Below, in pieces: positions 50,856 to 59,019 of a DNA stretch of 64,000 nt. Source of the DNA: Oscillospiraceae bacterium (GTDB lineage: Bacteria; Bacillota; Clostridia; Oscillospirales; Oscillospiraceae); assembly GCA_017516065.1 (NCBI GenBank), contig JAFWDQ010000016.1, forward strand, positions 30,115-94,114, read 5' to 3'. The notes below the pieces were generated by a model. It had not been told where the DNA came from and did not search any database. It worked only from the letters and a program-made list of their open reading frames with translations. Made by a program: the position numbers and the translations under genes. Within the stretch, counting starts at the first letter, position 1; each line of letters starts with the position of its first letter.

Positions 50856-52181
50856 ATGCCAAGACCGATCGTGGCCATCGTTGGCCGTCCGAATACAGGA
50901 AAATCCATGCTGTTCAACAAGCTGACGGGCAAGCGCCTGTCCATCGTGGAGGACACCCCCGGCGTCACCCGTGACCGGCTCTACGCCCCCTGCGAGTGGT
51001 GCGGCCGCACCTTCACGCTGGTGGACACCGGCGGCATCGAGCCCAACACTGAGGACGAGATCCTGCTGTTCATGCGGGAGCAGGCCCGGATCGCCATCGA
51101 GAGCGCCACGGTCATCATCCTCCTGTGCGACCTGCGCACCGGCGTTACGGCGGCGGACCACGACGTGGCGAATATGCTGCTGAAGGCCGGCCGCCCCGTG
51201 GTGCTGGCGGTGAACAAGGCCGACTCCACCGGGCCCACGGACCCGGACGTCTATGAGTTTTACAATCTGGGGCTGGGAGATCCCATCCCCGTGTCCGCCC
51301 TTCACGGCCACGGCACCGGCGAGCTTCTGGACGCCTGTCTGGCCTTTTTCCCGGAGCAGGACGAGGAGGAGCCGGACGACGACGTGATCCAGGTGGCGGT
51401 GATCGGCCGCCCCAACGTGGGAAAGTCCAGCCTCATCAACCGTATCCTGGGGCAGGAGCGGGTCATCGTCAGCGACGTGGCCGGCACCACCCGGGACGCG
51501 GTGGACACCCCCTTTGAGAACGAGACGGGGAAATATCTGTTCATCGACACCGCCGGGATGCGCCGGAAGGCGAAGATCGGGGACCGGATCGAGAAATTCT
51601 CCATTCTCCGGGCCGCCATGGCCATCGAGCGGGCGGACGTCTGCCTGATCCTGATCGATGCCCAGACCGGCGTCACGGAGCAGGACACCAAGGTGGCCGG
51701 CATGGCCCACGAGGCCGGTAAGGCGTCGGTTATCGTGGTCAACAAATGGGACGCCGTGGAGAAGGACGACCGGACCATGGACCGGATGCGGGAGGCGGTG
51801 AAGCGGGACCTGGCCTTTATGAGCTATGCCCCGGTGGCCTTCATCTCCGCCCTGACGGGCCAGCGGGTGAACCGGCTGTTCGAGCTGATCCGCTTCGTCA
51901 ATGAACAGAGCCATATGCGCATCACCACGGGCCTGCTCAACAGCGTCCTGGCGGACGCCACGGCCCGGGTCCAGCCGCCCTCGGACAAGGGCAAGCGGCT
52001 GAAAGTGTTTTATATCACCCAGGCCGGGATCTGTCCGCCCCACTTCGTGGTGTTCTGCAACGACAGCAGCCTGTTCCACTTTTCGTACCGGCGCTATCTT
52101 GAAAATCAGATCCGCGCCGTGTTCGGCCTGGAGGGCACGCCGGTGCGGATGACGATACGGGAGCGCAGCGAAAAGAAATAA
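50856..52181 (+). CDS. der: Ribosome-assembly GTPase Der (EngA)
   Basis: 441 residues with two tandem GTPase domains. First: G1 GRPNTGKS, G3 DTGGI, G4 NKAD. Second: G1 GRPNVGKSS, G3 DTAGMRRK, G4 NKWD. The C-terminal KH-like domain follows (VQPPSDKGKRLKVFYITQAGICPPHFVVFCND). Essential for 50S subunit assembly. GGGAGAG precedes the ATG. First of the der-plsY-gpsA block. Confidence 0.97.
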   Translation: MPRPIVAIVGRPNTGKSMLFNKLTGKRLSIVEDTPGVTRDRLYAPCEWCGRTFTLVDTGGIEPNTEDEILLFMREQARIAIESATVIILLCDLRTGVTAADHDVANMLLKAGRPVVLAVNKADSTGPTDPDVYEFYNLGLGDPIPVSALHGHGTGELLDACLAFFPEQDEEEPDDDVIQVAVIGRPNVGKSSLINRILGQERVIVSDVAGTTRDAVDTPFENETGKYLFIDTAGMRRKAKIGDRIEKFSILRAAMAIERADVCLILIDAQTGVTEQDTKVAGMAHEAGKASVIVVNKWDAVEKDDRTMDRMREAVKRDLAFMSYAPVAFISALTGQRVNRLFELIRFVNEQSHMRITTGLLNSVLADATARVQPPSDKGKRLKVFYITQAGICPPHFVVFCNDSSLFHFSYRRYLENQIRAVFGLEGTPVRMTIRERSEKK

Positions 52182-52206
52182 CACGGCCTGACGGGAGGGA
52201 GCCGGA

Positions 52207-52830
52207 GTGCTCGTCATACTTCTTCTTGTCATCGTGATCGTGATCAGCTACCTTCTGGGCAGCTTCAACGGCGCGATTGTGATCTCAAAATACATTTTCC
52301 AGGACGACGTTCGGAAGCACGGCAGCGGCAACGCCGGGGCGACGAATTTCTATCGCACCTTCGGCGGTCCTCTGACGATCCTTGTCCTGGCCTGTGACGT
52401 GGTGAAGATGATCCTGGCGGTGCTGCTGGCCCGGTGGCTGCTGGCGCCGACGGAGCTGGCGTTTGAGTCCACCTATATCGCCGGTTTCTGCTGCATGCTG
52501 GGCCACGTGTTTCCCGCCTTTTACAAGTTCAAGGGCGGCAAGGCCATTCTGACCAGCTGCACCTGGGCGGTGTTCATCGACTGGCGCGTGGCGGTGATCT
52601 GCGTGGCGCTGTTCCTGATCTGCGTAGCCCTGAGCCGCTTTGTCTCTCTGGGCTCCATGGTCGCGGCGGTGGCCTTTATCATCCTGGTGCCGCTGCTGAC
52701 GAGACCCGGCTGGTTCTGCGTGATCCTGGTGTGGATCAGCGCGCTGCTGATGCTGTGGGCACACCGGGAGAATCTCCTGCGCCTGATCCGGGGCCAGGAG
52801 AGCGAGTTCTCCTTCCATCACGATACATAG
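52207..52830 (+). CDS. plsY: Glycerol-3-phosphate acyltransferase PlsY
   Basis: 207 residues from a GTG with GGGAGG eight bases upstream. Five membrane helices. Motif 1 GSFNGAIVISK, motif 2 GSGNAGATNFYRTFG and motif 3 KFKGGKA are all present. Uses acyl-phosphate to acylate glycerol-3-phosphate, the first step of phospholipid synthesis, in the membrane. Next gene gpsA makes its substrate. Confidence 0.96.
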   Translation: MLVILLLVIVIVISYLLGSFNGAIVISKYIFQDDVRKHGSGNAGATNFYRTFGGPLTILVLACDVVKMILAVLLARWLLAPTELAFESTYIAGFCCMLGHVFPAFYKFKGGKAILTSCTWAVFIDWRVAVICVALFLICVALSRFVSLGSMVAAVAFIILVPLLTRPGWFCVILVWISALLMLWAHRENLLRLIRGQESEFSFHHDT

Positions 52831-52888
52831 CACGCGCCGAAACGATGCGTTTTCCCATTACACCGGTATTGAGGAGGTCCATCCTGAT

Positions 52889-53884
52889 ATGGAAGCTGTC
52901 GTACTGGGCAGCGGAGGCTGGGGCACGGCCCTGGCGCTTCTGCTTCTTGAAAACGAACATAACGTGACGCTCTGGACGCCCTTTGAGGAGGAGGCGGCGA
53001 TGCTGCGGGAAAAGGGGGAGAACCCTCTGCTGCCCGGCGTGCCGCTGGCAAAAGGACTGACGATCACGAGCGATTTGTCCTGTCTGGCGGACGCGGCGCT
53101 GGCCGTTGTGGCCTCGCCCTCCTTCTTCGTGCGGGAGACGGCCCGGCGGATGCGGCCCCTGCTGGGCCGGGAAACTCTGGTGGTCTCCGTATCCAAGGGC
53201 GTGGAAACGGAGACGTCGCTGCGGCTGTCCCAGGTGATCCGCTCCGAGATCGGGGAGGGGAACCCCATCGTGGTCCTCTCCGGCCCCTCCCACGCGGAGG
53301 AGGTGGCCCGGGGCATCCCCACGGCCTGCGTGGCCTCCTGTGAGGACATCGCAGCGGCGGAGGCCGTACAGGACGCCTTTATGAACGGCCTGTTCCGTGT
53401 CTATGTGGGCACGGACATGGTGGGGGCCGAGCTGGGCGGCGCGCTGAAAAACATCATCGCCCTGTGCTGCGGCATCAGCGACGGCCTGGGCCTGGGCGAC
53501 AACACGAAAGCCATGCTGATGACCCGTGGCCTGGCGGAGATGGTGCGTCTGGGCACCGCCCTGGGGGCCCGGAAGGAGACCTTTGTGGGCCTCACCGGCA
53601 TGGGCGACCTGATCGTCACCTGTACCTCCATGCACTCGAGGAACCGGCGGGCCGGTATCCTCATCGGAAAGGGCAGCTCGCCGGATGAGGCGGTCCGGGA
53701 GGTGGGCGCCGTAGTGGAGGGCTATTATGCCGCTGCCGCCGCCCGCACCCTGGCAAGGAACACCGGCACGGAGATGCCCATCGTGGAGGCGGCCTGCCGG
53801 CTGCTCTACGAGGGCGCCGATCTCCAGGAGACGATGCACACCCTGATGGAACGGCCCCGCCGCCGGGAGGAGGAGGACCTCTGA
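52889..53884 (+). CDS. gpsA: Glycerol-3-phosphate dehydrogenase [NAD(P)+]
   Basis: 331 residues. Rossmann motif GSGGWGTALA at the N-terminus, VSKGVETETSLRLS, LSGPSHAEEVARG, catalytic Lys in LGGALKNIIALCCGISDGLGLGDN, and GLTGMGDLIVTCTS. Reduces dihydroxyacetone phosphate to sn-glycerol-3-phosphate for PlsY. GAGGAGG lies ten bases before the ATG. Confidence 0.97.
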   Translation: MEAVVLGSGGWGTALALLLLENEHNVTLWTPFEEEAAMLREKGENPLLPGVPLAKGLTITSDLSCLADAALAVVASPSFFVRETARRMRPLLGRETLVVSVSKGVETETSLRLSQVIRSEIGEGNPIVVLSGPSHAEEVARGIPTACVASCEDIAAAEAVQDAFMNGLFRVYVGTDMVGAELGGALKNIIALCCGISDGLGLGDNTKAMLMTRGLAEMVRLGTALGARKETFVGLTGMGDLIVTCTSMHSRNRRAGILIGKGSSPDEAVREVGAVVEGYYAAAAARTLARNTGTEMPIVEAACRLLYEGADLQETMHTLMERPRRREEEDL

Positions 53885-53932
53885 CCCGGAGCGGGGACAG
53901 GCCGTCTGCAACGATTTGAAGGAGGGACCCCC

Positions 53933-55231
53933 TTGATCCAAGCGGAACGCAGAGAGCTGCAGCCCGGTGTATTTCTCACCGCCCTGCGCACGAGAAAATT
54001 CAAGACCGGCTGTCTGAGTCTGCATTTCATCGCGCCTCTGGACCCGGCCACGGCCTCGATCCATGCGCTGCTGCCCCAGGTTTTACACAGGGGCACGGAG
54101 GCCTGTCCCGGCATGGAGCAGTTGTCAGCCCTGCTGGACAGCTACTACGGCGCCTATATGGAGCCCTCCGTCCGCAAGGTGGGGGACTGCCAGTGCCTGG
54201 GCTTTGTAGGCAGCTTCGTGGATGATGCCTATCTGCCGGACAAGCCCCGTCTGCTGGAGAAGATGGCGGACCTGTTGGGCGATCTTCTACTGCATCCCGC
54301 CACCCGGAACGGCCGCTTTTACAGCGAGTGGCTGGAGGGCGAGCGGGATAATCTGCTGGACCGGATCCTGGCCCAGCGCAACGATAAGATGACCTACGCG
54401 CCGCTGCGGCTGATCCGGCTCATGTGTCAGGACGAGGTCTACGGCGTGAGCAATCTGGGCACGGAGGAGACGGCGAAGGCCGTGCGGATGCCCCAGTTGT
54501 TCCACACCTATCAGGAACTGCGGGAACACGCCCCCATTGAGATCTTCTACTGCGGCAGCGCTGCCGCGGATCGGGTGGAGGAGGCGCTGCGGCACAGCCT
54601 GCGGGAGCTTCCGGCCCGCCGGAGAGACCCCTGGCCGGAAACGGCTGTTCTGCGTCACGCGCCGGAGGGCGCGCCACGGGAGTTTACCGAGCGGATGGAC
54701 GTGCTCCAAGGCAAGCTGGGCATGGGCTTCCGCACCGGCATCACCGTTCAGGACGAGGAATTCCCCGCGCTGATCCTGTTCAACGCCGTCTACGGCGGCA
54801 CCGCCAGCTCAAAGCTGTTCATGAATGTCCGGGAGCGGCTGTCCCTGTGCTACTACGCCAGCTCCGGTCTCCACCGGCACAAGGGCATCATGACCGTCCA
54901 GTCCGGGGTGGAGTTTTCCAACTTCCAGCGGGCCAGAGACGAGATCATGGCCCAGCTGGAGGCCTGCCGTCAGGGCGATTTCGATGAGGCGGAGCTCCAC
55001 GCTGCCCGCCGCGCCATGGTCAATGCCCTCCGGGGCGCCACGGATTCTCAGCTTCAGATGGAGGACTACTATCTGGGCCAGACTCTGGCGGGGCTGGACT
55101 ACGGCCCCGGAGAGATGGCGCTGCTGCTGGAGGACGTGACCCGGGAGCAGGTCATCGAGGCCGCCCGGCGGGTGGAGCTGGACAGCGTGTACTATCTGAC
55201 AGGAATGGAGGACGGGCATGAGGGAACGTAA
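53933..55231 (+). CDS. yfmF: M16-type peptidase-like protein, YfmF group (no zinc site)
   Basis: 432 residues from a TTG start with GGAGGG upstream. M16 insulinase-like fold, but the HxxEH zinc motif is missing at the expected N-terminal position (LPQVLHRGTEACPG). It keeps the C-terminal conserved FNAVYGGTASSKLFMNVRERLSLCYYASSG. It pairs with the active-type partner that follows, overlapping it by 14 bases, as alpha/beta pairs of processing peptidases do. Some annotation systems link this pair to EF-P modification; I cannot verify that. Confidence 0.88.
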   Translation: MIQAERRELQPGVFLTALRTRKFKTGCLSLHFIAPLDPATASIHALLPQVLHRGTEACPGMEQLSALLDSYYGAYMEPSVRKVGDCQCLGFVGSFVDDAYLPDKPRLLEKMADLLGDLLLHPATRNGRFYSEWLEGERDNLLDRILAQRNDKMTYAPLRLIRLMCQDEVYGVSNLGTEETAKAVRMPQLFHTYQELREHAPIEIFYCGSAAADRVEEALRHSLRELPARRRDPWPETAVLRHAPEGAPREFTERMDVLQGKLGMGFRTGITVQDEEFPALILFNAVYGGTASSKLFMNVRERLSLCYYASSGLHRHKGIMTVQSGVEFSNFQRARDEIMAQLEACRQGDFDEAELHAARRAMVNALRGATDSQLQMEDYYLGQTLAGLDYGPGEMALLLEDVTREQVIEAARRVELDSVYYLTGMEDGHEGT

Positions 55232-56513
55232 CTATACCCGACTGGGCGAGATCGTCTGGACGGAAAAGCTCGCCAACGGCCTGCAGATCTTCGTGGTGAC
55301 GAAGCCGGAATTCGCCAAAACTTACGCCTTTTTCGCCGTGAAGTACGGCGGGATGGACATGCGCTTCGAGGAGGACGGTCAGTGGCGGGACACCCCCGCC
55401 GGCGTGGCGCACTTTCTGGAGCACAAGATGTTCGACACCGAGGACGGAAACGCTCTGCAGGTGCTGGCGGCCAACGGCGCCCAGCCCAACGCCTTCACCG
55501 GGTCGGATATGACGGCCTATTACTTTGACAGCACCGAGAATTTTGAGGAGAACCTCCGTACGCTCCTGTCTTTCGTCTCCGTGCCCTGGTTCACCCGGGA
55601 GAGCGTGGACAAGGAGCAGGGGATCATCGGTCAGGAGATCCGCATGGGGGAGGACGACCCCTCTCTGCGCTGCTACTACGATATGCTGGAGGCCCTCTAC
55701 GACCACCTGCCGGTACGTACCAGCGTGGCCGGCACCGTGGAGAGCATCGCGGACATCACCGCCGACACCCTGTATGCCTGCCACCGCACCTTCTATCAGC
55801 CGGCCAACATGTGTCTGTGCGTGGTAGGGGACGTGGACCCGAATCTGGTGCGCCGTGCCGCCGAGGAGATCCTGCCCCGGCAGAGCGGCCGGGCGGACAT
55901 CCCCCGGGACTACGGCGAGCCGGAGGAGCCGAGAGCCGTTACGCCCCGCCGGGAGCGGCGGATGGAGGTATCCATGCCCCTGTTCATGGTGGGCTGGAAG
56001 TGCGACGCACCCCTGGAGGGGCCGGAGAGTCTGCGGCAGGAGCTGATCCACGACCTGGCCTACGAATTGCTGATGGGGGAGTCCTCGCCCCTGTATACGC
56101 GGCTGTATGAGCAGGGTCTTGTGAACAAGAATTTCGGCGGCGGCTGGGACCGGGTCCACGGCGGCGCCTGCTTCTACGCAGGCGGCGAGAGCCGGGACCC
56201 CGACGCGGTCCGCGACGCCATCGCGGAGGAAGCGCAGCGCATCGGACGGGAGGGGCTGGACGAGGCGTTCTTCCAGCGGACGCAGCGGGCCCTCTACGGC
56301 TCCCGTCTGCGTCGGCTCAACTCCTTTGACTCTGTCTGTATCGAGCTGGCCACCGCCTATTTTTACGGGAGCGACTACTATACCTTCGCAGAGTGCTATG
56401 ACGCCATCACAAAGGAGGATGCGGAGCAGTGCATCCGCACCTGCTTCACCCCGGAGCGCACGGCCCTGGCCGTGGTCCTGCCCCTGGAGGACAGCGACTC
56501 CGGAGAGGAATAA
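55218..56513 (+). CDS. yfmH: M16 zinc peptidase, YfmH group
   Basis: 431 residues. The inverted zinc motif HFLEH is in GVAHFLEHKMFD (about residues 59-63), with the downstream Glu ligand in the segment DKEQGIIGQEIRMGEDDP. C-terminal M16 domain retains ELLMGESSPLYTRLYEQGLV. Cytoplasmic, no signal peptide. Presumed catalytic partner of the preceding zinc-less protein. Substrate unknown. Confidence 0.9.
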   Translation: MRERNYTRLGEIVWTEKLANGLQIFVVTKPEFAKTYAFFAVKYGGMDMRFEEDGQWRDTPAGVAHFLEHKMFDTEDGNALQVLAANGAQPNAFTGSDMTAYYFDSTENFEENLRTLLSFVSVPWFTRESVDKEQGIIGQEIRMGEDDPSLRCYYDMLEALYDHLPVRTSVAGTVESIADITADTLYACHRTFYQPANMCLCVVGDVDPNLVRRAAEEILPRQSGRADIPRDYGEPEEPRAVTPRRERRMEVSMPLFMVGWKCDAPLEGPESLRQELIHDLAYELLMGESSPLYTRLYEQGLVNKNFGGGWDRVHGGACFYAGGESRDPDAVRDAIAEEAQRIGREGLDEAFFQRTQRALYGSRLRRLNSFDSVCIELATAYFYGSDYYTFAECYDAITKEDAEQCIRTCFTPERTALAVVLPLEDSDSGEE

Positions 56514-56561
56514 CACCCGTCCCTTTGCCGCATAGTATGGAGAAAGGAAGGTGGCACGGAG

Positions 56562-56939
56562 ATGAAGAGGCACGACCCCTTTGACACGATGAAGGAAAAA
56601 GCCGGCGAGGTGGCCAGTGCCGCCCTGGAGCGGTCGAAGCAATTCATGGAGATCACCCGCCTGAACCTGTCCATCACCGCCCGGGAGGCTGAGATCCAGA
56701 AGCTCTACGCGGAGCTGGGGGAGGCCTACTATGAAAGACAGGGCCAGTCGCCGGATCCCGCCTATGAGAGCTGCTGTCAGAAGATCCGGAAGGCGTTCCG
56801 GGATATCGAGCAGAATGAGGAGCGGATCACGAAGGTCCGCAGGGCGGAGGACGAGTCCGGCGACGACCTGGACGACGACGACCCGGACGACGCGGATGCC
56901 GGCGACCGGGACAAAGACGAAGACAAAACAGACGACTGA
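56562..56939 (+). CDS. Coiled-coil protein with acidic tail, unknown function
   Basis: 125 residues. N-terminal two-thirds helical: MKEKAGEVASAALERSKQFMEITRLNLSI, then REAEIQKLYAELGEAYYERQGQ and KIRKAFRDIEQNEERITKVRR. The tail is almost pure Asp/Glu with a few Lys (ESGDDLDDDDPDDADAG). Resembles small helical proteins that in other Firmicutes carry a C-terminal zinc ribbon, which is lacking here. GAAAGGAAGG upstream. Role unknown. Confidence 0.75.
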   Translation: MKRHDPFDTMKEKAGEVASAALERSKQFMEITRLNLSITAREAEIQKLYAELGEAYYERQGQSPDPAYESCCQKIRKAFRDIEQNEERITKVRRAEDESGDDLDDDDPDDADAGDRDKDEDKTDD

Positions 56940-56979
56940 AAAAACGGCCCCGCCGCATTTGCGGCGGGGCCGTTTTTTT
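56940..56979 (+). terminator. Terminator before spoIIGA
   Basis: AAAACGGCCCCGCCGC (56941-56956) with 56961-56976, a 16-bp perfect stem with an ATTT loop and a seven-T tract. Confidence 0.93.
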
Positions 56980-56988
56980 ACACAGACT

Positions 56989-57021
56989 ATGACAAATTCT
57001 CCACCGGACCCGTCCTATAAT
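56989..57021 (+). promoter_or_regulatory. Candidate spoIIGA-sigE promoter with long spacer
   Basis: ATGACA (56989-56994), 21 bases, TATAAT (57016-57021). The B. subtilis spoIIG promoter also has an over-long spacer (22 bp) and needs Spo0A. GAATTTGTCATA on the opposite strand partly resembles a Spo0A box (TTTGTCGAA). Confidence 0.45.
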
Positions 57022-57048
57022 GGAACAGCAGCGGGAGGAGGCGATGTC

Positions 57049-57927
57049 ATGCGGGTGATCTACGTCGACGAGCTGTGTCTGCTCAACTTCCTCGTCAATT
57101 TTCTGCTGCTGTACGCCACGGCACGGCTCAGCGGGGAACGGGCCCGTCCGGGGCGTCTCTGTCTGGCGGCGGGCCTGGGCGCCGCCTACGGAGCGGCGGC
57201 GCTGCTGCCGGACTGGAGCTGGCTGTCTGCTGGGGCGGTGAAGCTGGCGGCGGCCCTGGGGATGTGCCTGCTGGCCTTCGGCGGGCAGCGCCGTCTGCTG
57301 CGCGCCGCGGTGCTGTTTCTGGCCCTGTCCTTCTCCTTTGGCGGCGCCGTCTACGGGCTGTCACTGTGGGAAAACGGCAGCGCACAGGCGTTCCTGCACA
57401 CATCCGCGGGCCTTCGTGTGCTTCTCAGCGCCGGCGCTCTCTGCCTGGGGGTGTTCCTGCTGCTGTTCAGCCGGCTGGCCCGGCACGGCGGCCTGCAGCG
57501 AGACCTGCTGCCGGTACAGCTGCGGCTGAAGGGCAGAGACGTGACGGTGACGGCCCTGCTGGATACCGGGAACAGCCTCACGGATCCGCTGTCCGGAGCG
57601 CCGGTGCTGGTGGCGGACTATGAGGCTTTGCTGCCCCTGCTGCCGCCGGAGCTGCGCCGCTCCCTGCGCCGGGAGGATCTGACGAAGCCGGCGGTCCTCA
57701 TGGAGCAGTGGACGGCCACGGGCCTGCGGCCCCGGCTGATCCCCTATCGGACGGTAGGGCAGCCCGGGGGCGTTCTGCTGGCCCTGCGGCCGGATTCCGC
57801 CGCCGTGGGACGGCGTCCCGTGACGCTGGTGGCGGCATTTTCACCCACGCCTCTGTCCGACGGCGGCGTCTACCGGGCCGTTCTGGGCGGGGCGGATTTT
57901 CATCTGAACAGGAGGCGTCCGCATTGA
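57049..57927 (+). CDS. spoIIGA: Sigma-E processing peptidase SpoIIGA
   Basis: 292 residues from an ATG with GGGAGGAG eight bases upstream. Five membrane helices in the first half, starting [22 protein letters not shown]-terminal aspartic-protease-like domain with the catalytic Asp in [17 protein letters not shown]. Cleaves the pro-sequence of SigE in the septal membrane during sporulation. Overlaps sigE by four bases (TTGA). This pair is strong evidence that the organism makes spores. Confidence 0.93.
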   Translation: MRVIYVDELCLLNFLVNFLLLYATARLSGERARPGRLCLAAGLGAAYGAAALLPDWSWLSAGAVKLAAALGMCLLAFGGQRRLLRAAVLFLALSFSFGGAVYGLSLWENGSAQAFLHTSAGLRVLLSAGALCLGVFLLLFSRLARHGGLQRDLLPVQLRLKGRDVTVTALLDTGNSLTDPLSGAPVLVADYEALLPLLPPELRRSLRREDLTKPAVLMEQWTATGLRPRLIPYRTVGQPGGVLLALRPDSAAVGRRPVTLVAAFSPTPLSDGGVYRAVLGGADFHLNRRRPH

Positions 57928-58625
57928 ACGGTCTGAAACGAAAACTGTGTCTGCTCCTGCTGCGCCTGCGGGCAAAGCCGCTGCTGTACATCGGCGGCAG
58001 CGACACCCTGCCCCAGCCCCTCTCCCGGGAGGAGGAGGCCGACCTGATCTGTCGGCTGGGGGAGGGAGACGACGGGGCCCGGGCGGCTCTCATCGAGCAC
58101 AATCTCCGGCTGGTGGTCTACATCGCCCGGCGCTTTGAGAACACAGGCATCAACATCGAGGACCTCATCTCCATCGGCACCATCGGCCTGATCAAGGCGG
58201 TGGGGACATACAAGAGGGACCGGAACATCAAACTGGCCACCTATGCCTCACGGTGCATCGAAAATGAGATCCTCATGTATCTGCGGAAAAACGCATCCCG
58301 GCGCAGCGAGGTCTCCTTTGACGAACCGCTGAACACCGACTGGGACGGCAACGAGCTGCTGCTCTCCGATGTGCTGGGCACGGAGAACGATTTGGTCATG
58401 CGCCCCATTGAGGAGGACGTGGACCGGCATCTGCTGCGCACCGCCGTCAGCCGCCTGTCGGAGCGGGAGCGGCTCATTGTCACCCTTCGTTTCGGTCTGG
58501 ACGGCAAAAAGGAGCGGACCCAGAAGGAGGTGGCCGACCGCATGGGCATCTCCCAGTCCTACATCTCCCGGCTGGAGAAGCGGATCATCCTCCGGCTCCG
58601 GCGGGAGATGGCCCGGATGGCGTAG
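57924..58625 (+). CDS. sigE: Sporulation sigma factor SigE
   Basis: 233 residues from a TTG that overlaps the spoIIGA stop, with AGGAGG eight bases upstream. The N-terminus carries a hydrophobic/basic pro-sequence ([20 protein letters not shown]) of the kind removed by SpoIIGA. Region 2 is [40 protein letters not shown], region 4 ends in [27 protein letters not shown]. Directs early mother-cell transcription. Confidence 0.95.
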   Translation: MNGLKRKLCLLLLRLRAKPLLYIGGSDTLPQPLSREEEADLICRLGEGDDGARAALIEHNLRLVVYIARRFENTGINIEDLISIGTIGLIKAVGTYKRDRNIKLATYASRCIENEILMYLRKNASRRSEVSFDEPLNTDWDGNELLLSDVLGTENDLVMRPIEEDVDRHLLRTAVSRLSERERLIVTLRFGLDGKKERTQKEVADRMGISQSYISRLEKRIILRLRREMARMA

Positions 58626-58716
58626 CGCCGCGGGAGACGCCCCTGTTTGAGACAGGACGCCTCCTCTGTCGGGCGATGAAAATAGGCTATGAAGCCCGGG
58701 CAGATCCGTAATGATC
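58626..58716. other. Short gene-free stretch after sigE
   Basis: No gene, promoter or known RNA seen; only short GC-rich repeats (GAGACGCC / AGGACGCC). Confidence 0.4.
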
Positions 58717-58757
58717 ACCACGGCCTCCGCGCTTGCGTGGAGGTCGTGGTGTTTTCA
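58717..58757 (+). terminator. Terminator of spoIIGA-sigE
   Basis: A 17-bp stem with a few G-U pairs, CACCACGGCCTCCGCGC (58717-58733) with 58736-58752, then TTTTC. Confidence 0.8.
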
Positions 58758-58862
58758 CTATTGTTTTGCAGCTTGAAACCCAAAAGTATTCTGACAACCG
58801 TGTTTTCTCTCTTTTTTCAGACGCTAAACATTCAAAAAACAAAATAAAAATATAAAAAATGA

Positions 58863-58891
58863 TTGCAAAACTGACGGAGGTGCTGTATAAT
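58863..58891 (+). promoter_or_regulatory. Promoter of the SLH surface-protein gene
   Basis: TTGCAA (58863-58868), 17 bases, TATAAT (58886-58891). The leader of about 120 bases holds a GC hairpin (58946-58952 with 58955-58961) and ends in AAGGAGG before the ATG. Confidence 0.75.
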
Positions 58892-59019
58892 TTATCTAAC
58901 CAACCGCCCGGCTCCCCGGACGCGGCAGAGGCTGCTGCCGACGCTGCCCGGCACGCCGGGCTGAACGGAAAAAGAAGAAAGACATCCAACAAAAACACAA
59001 TAAAGACAAGGAGGTATTT

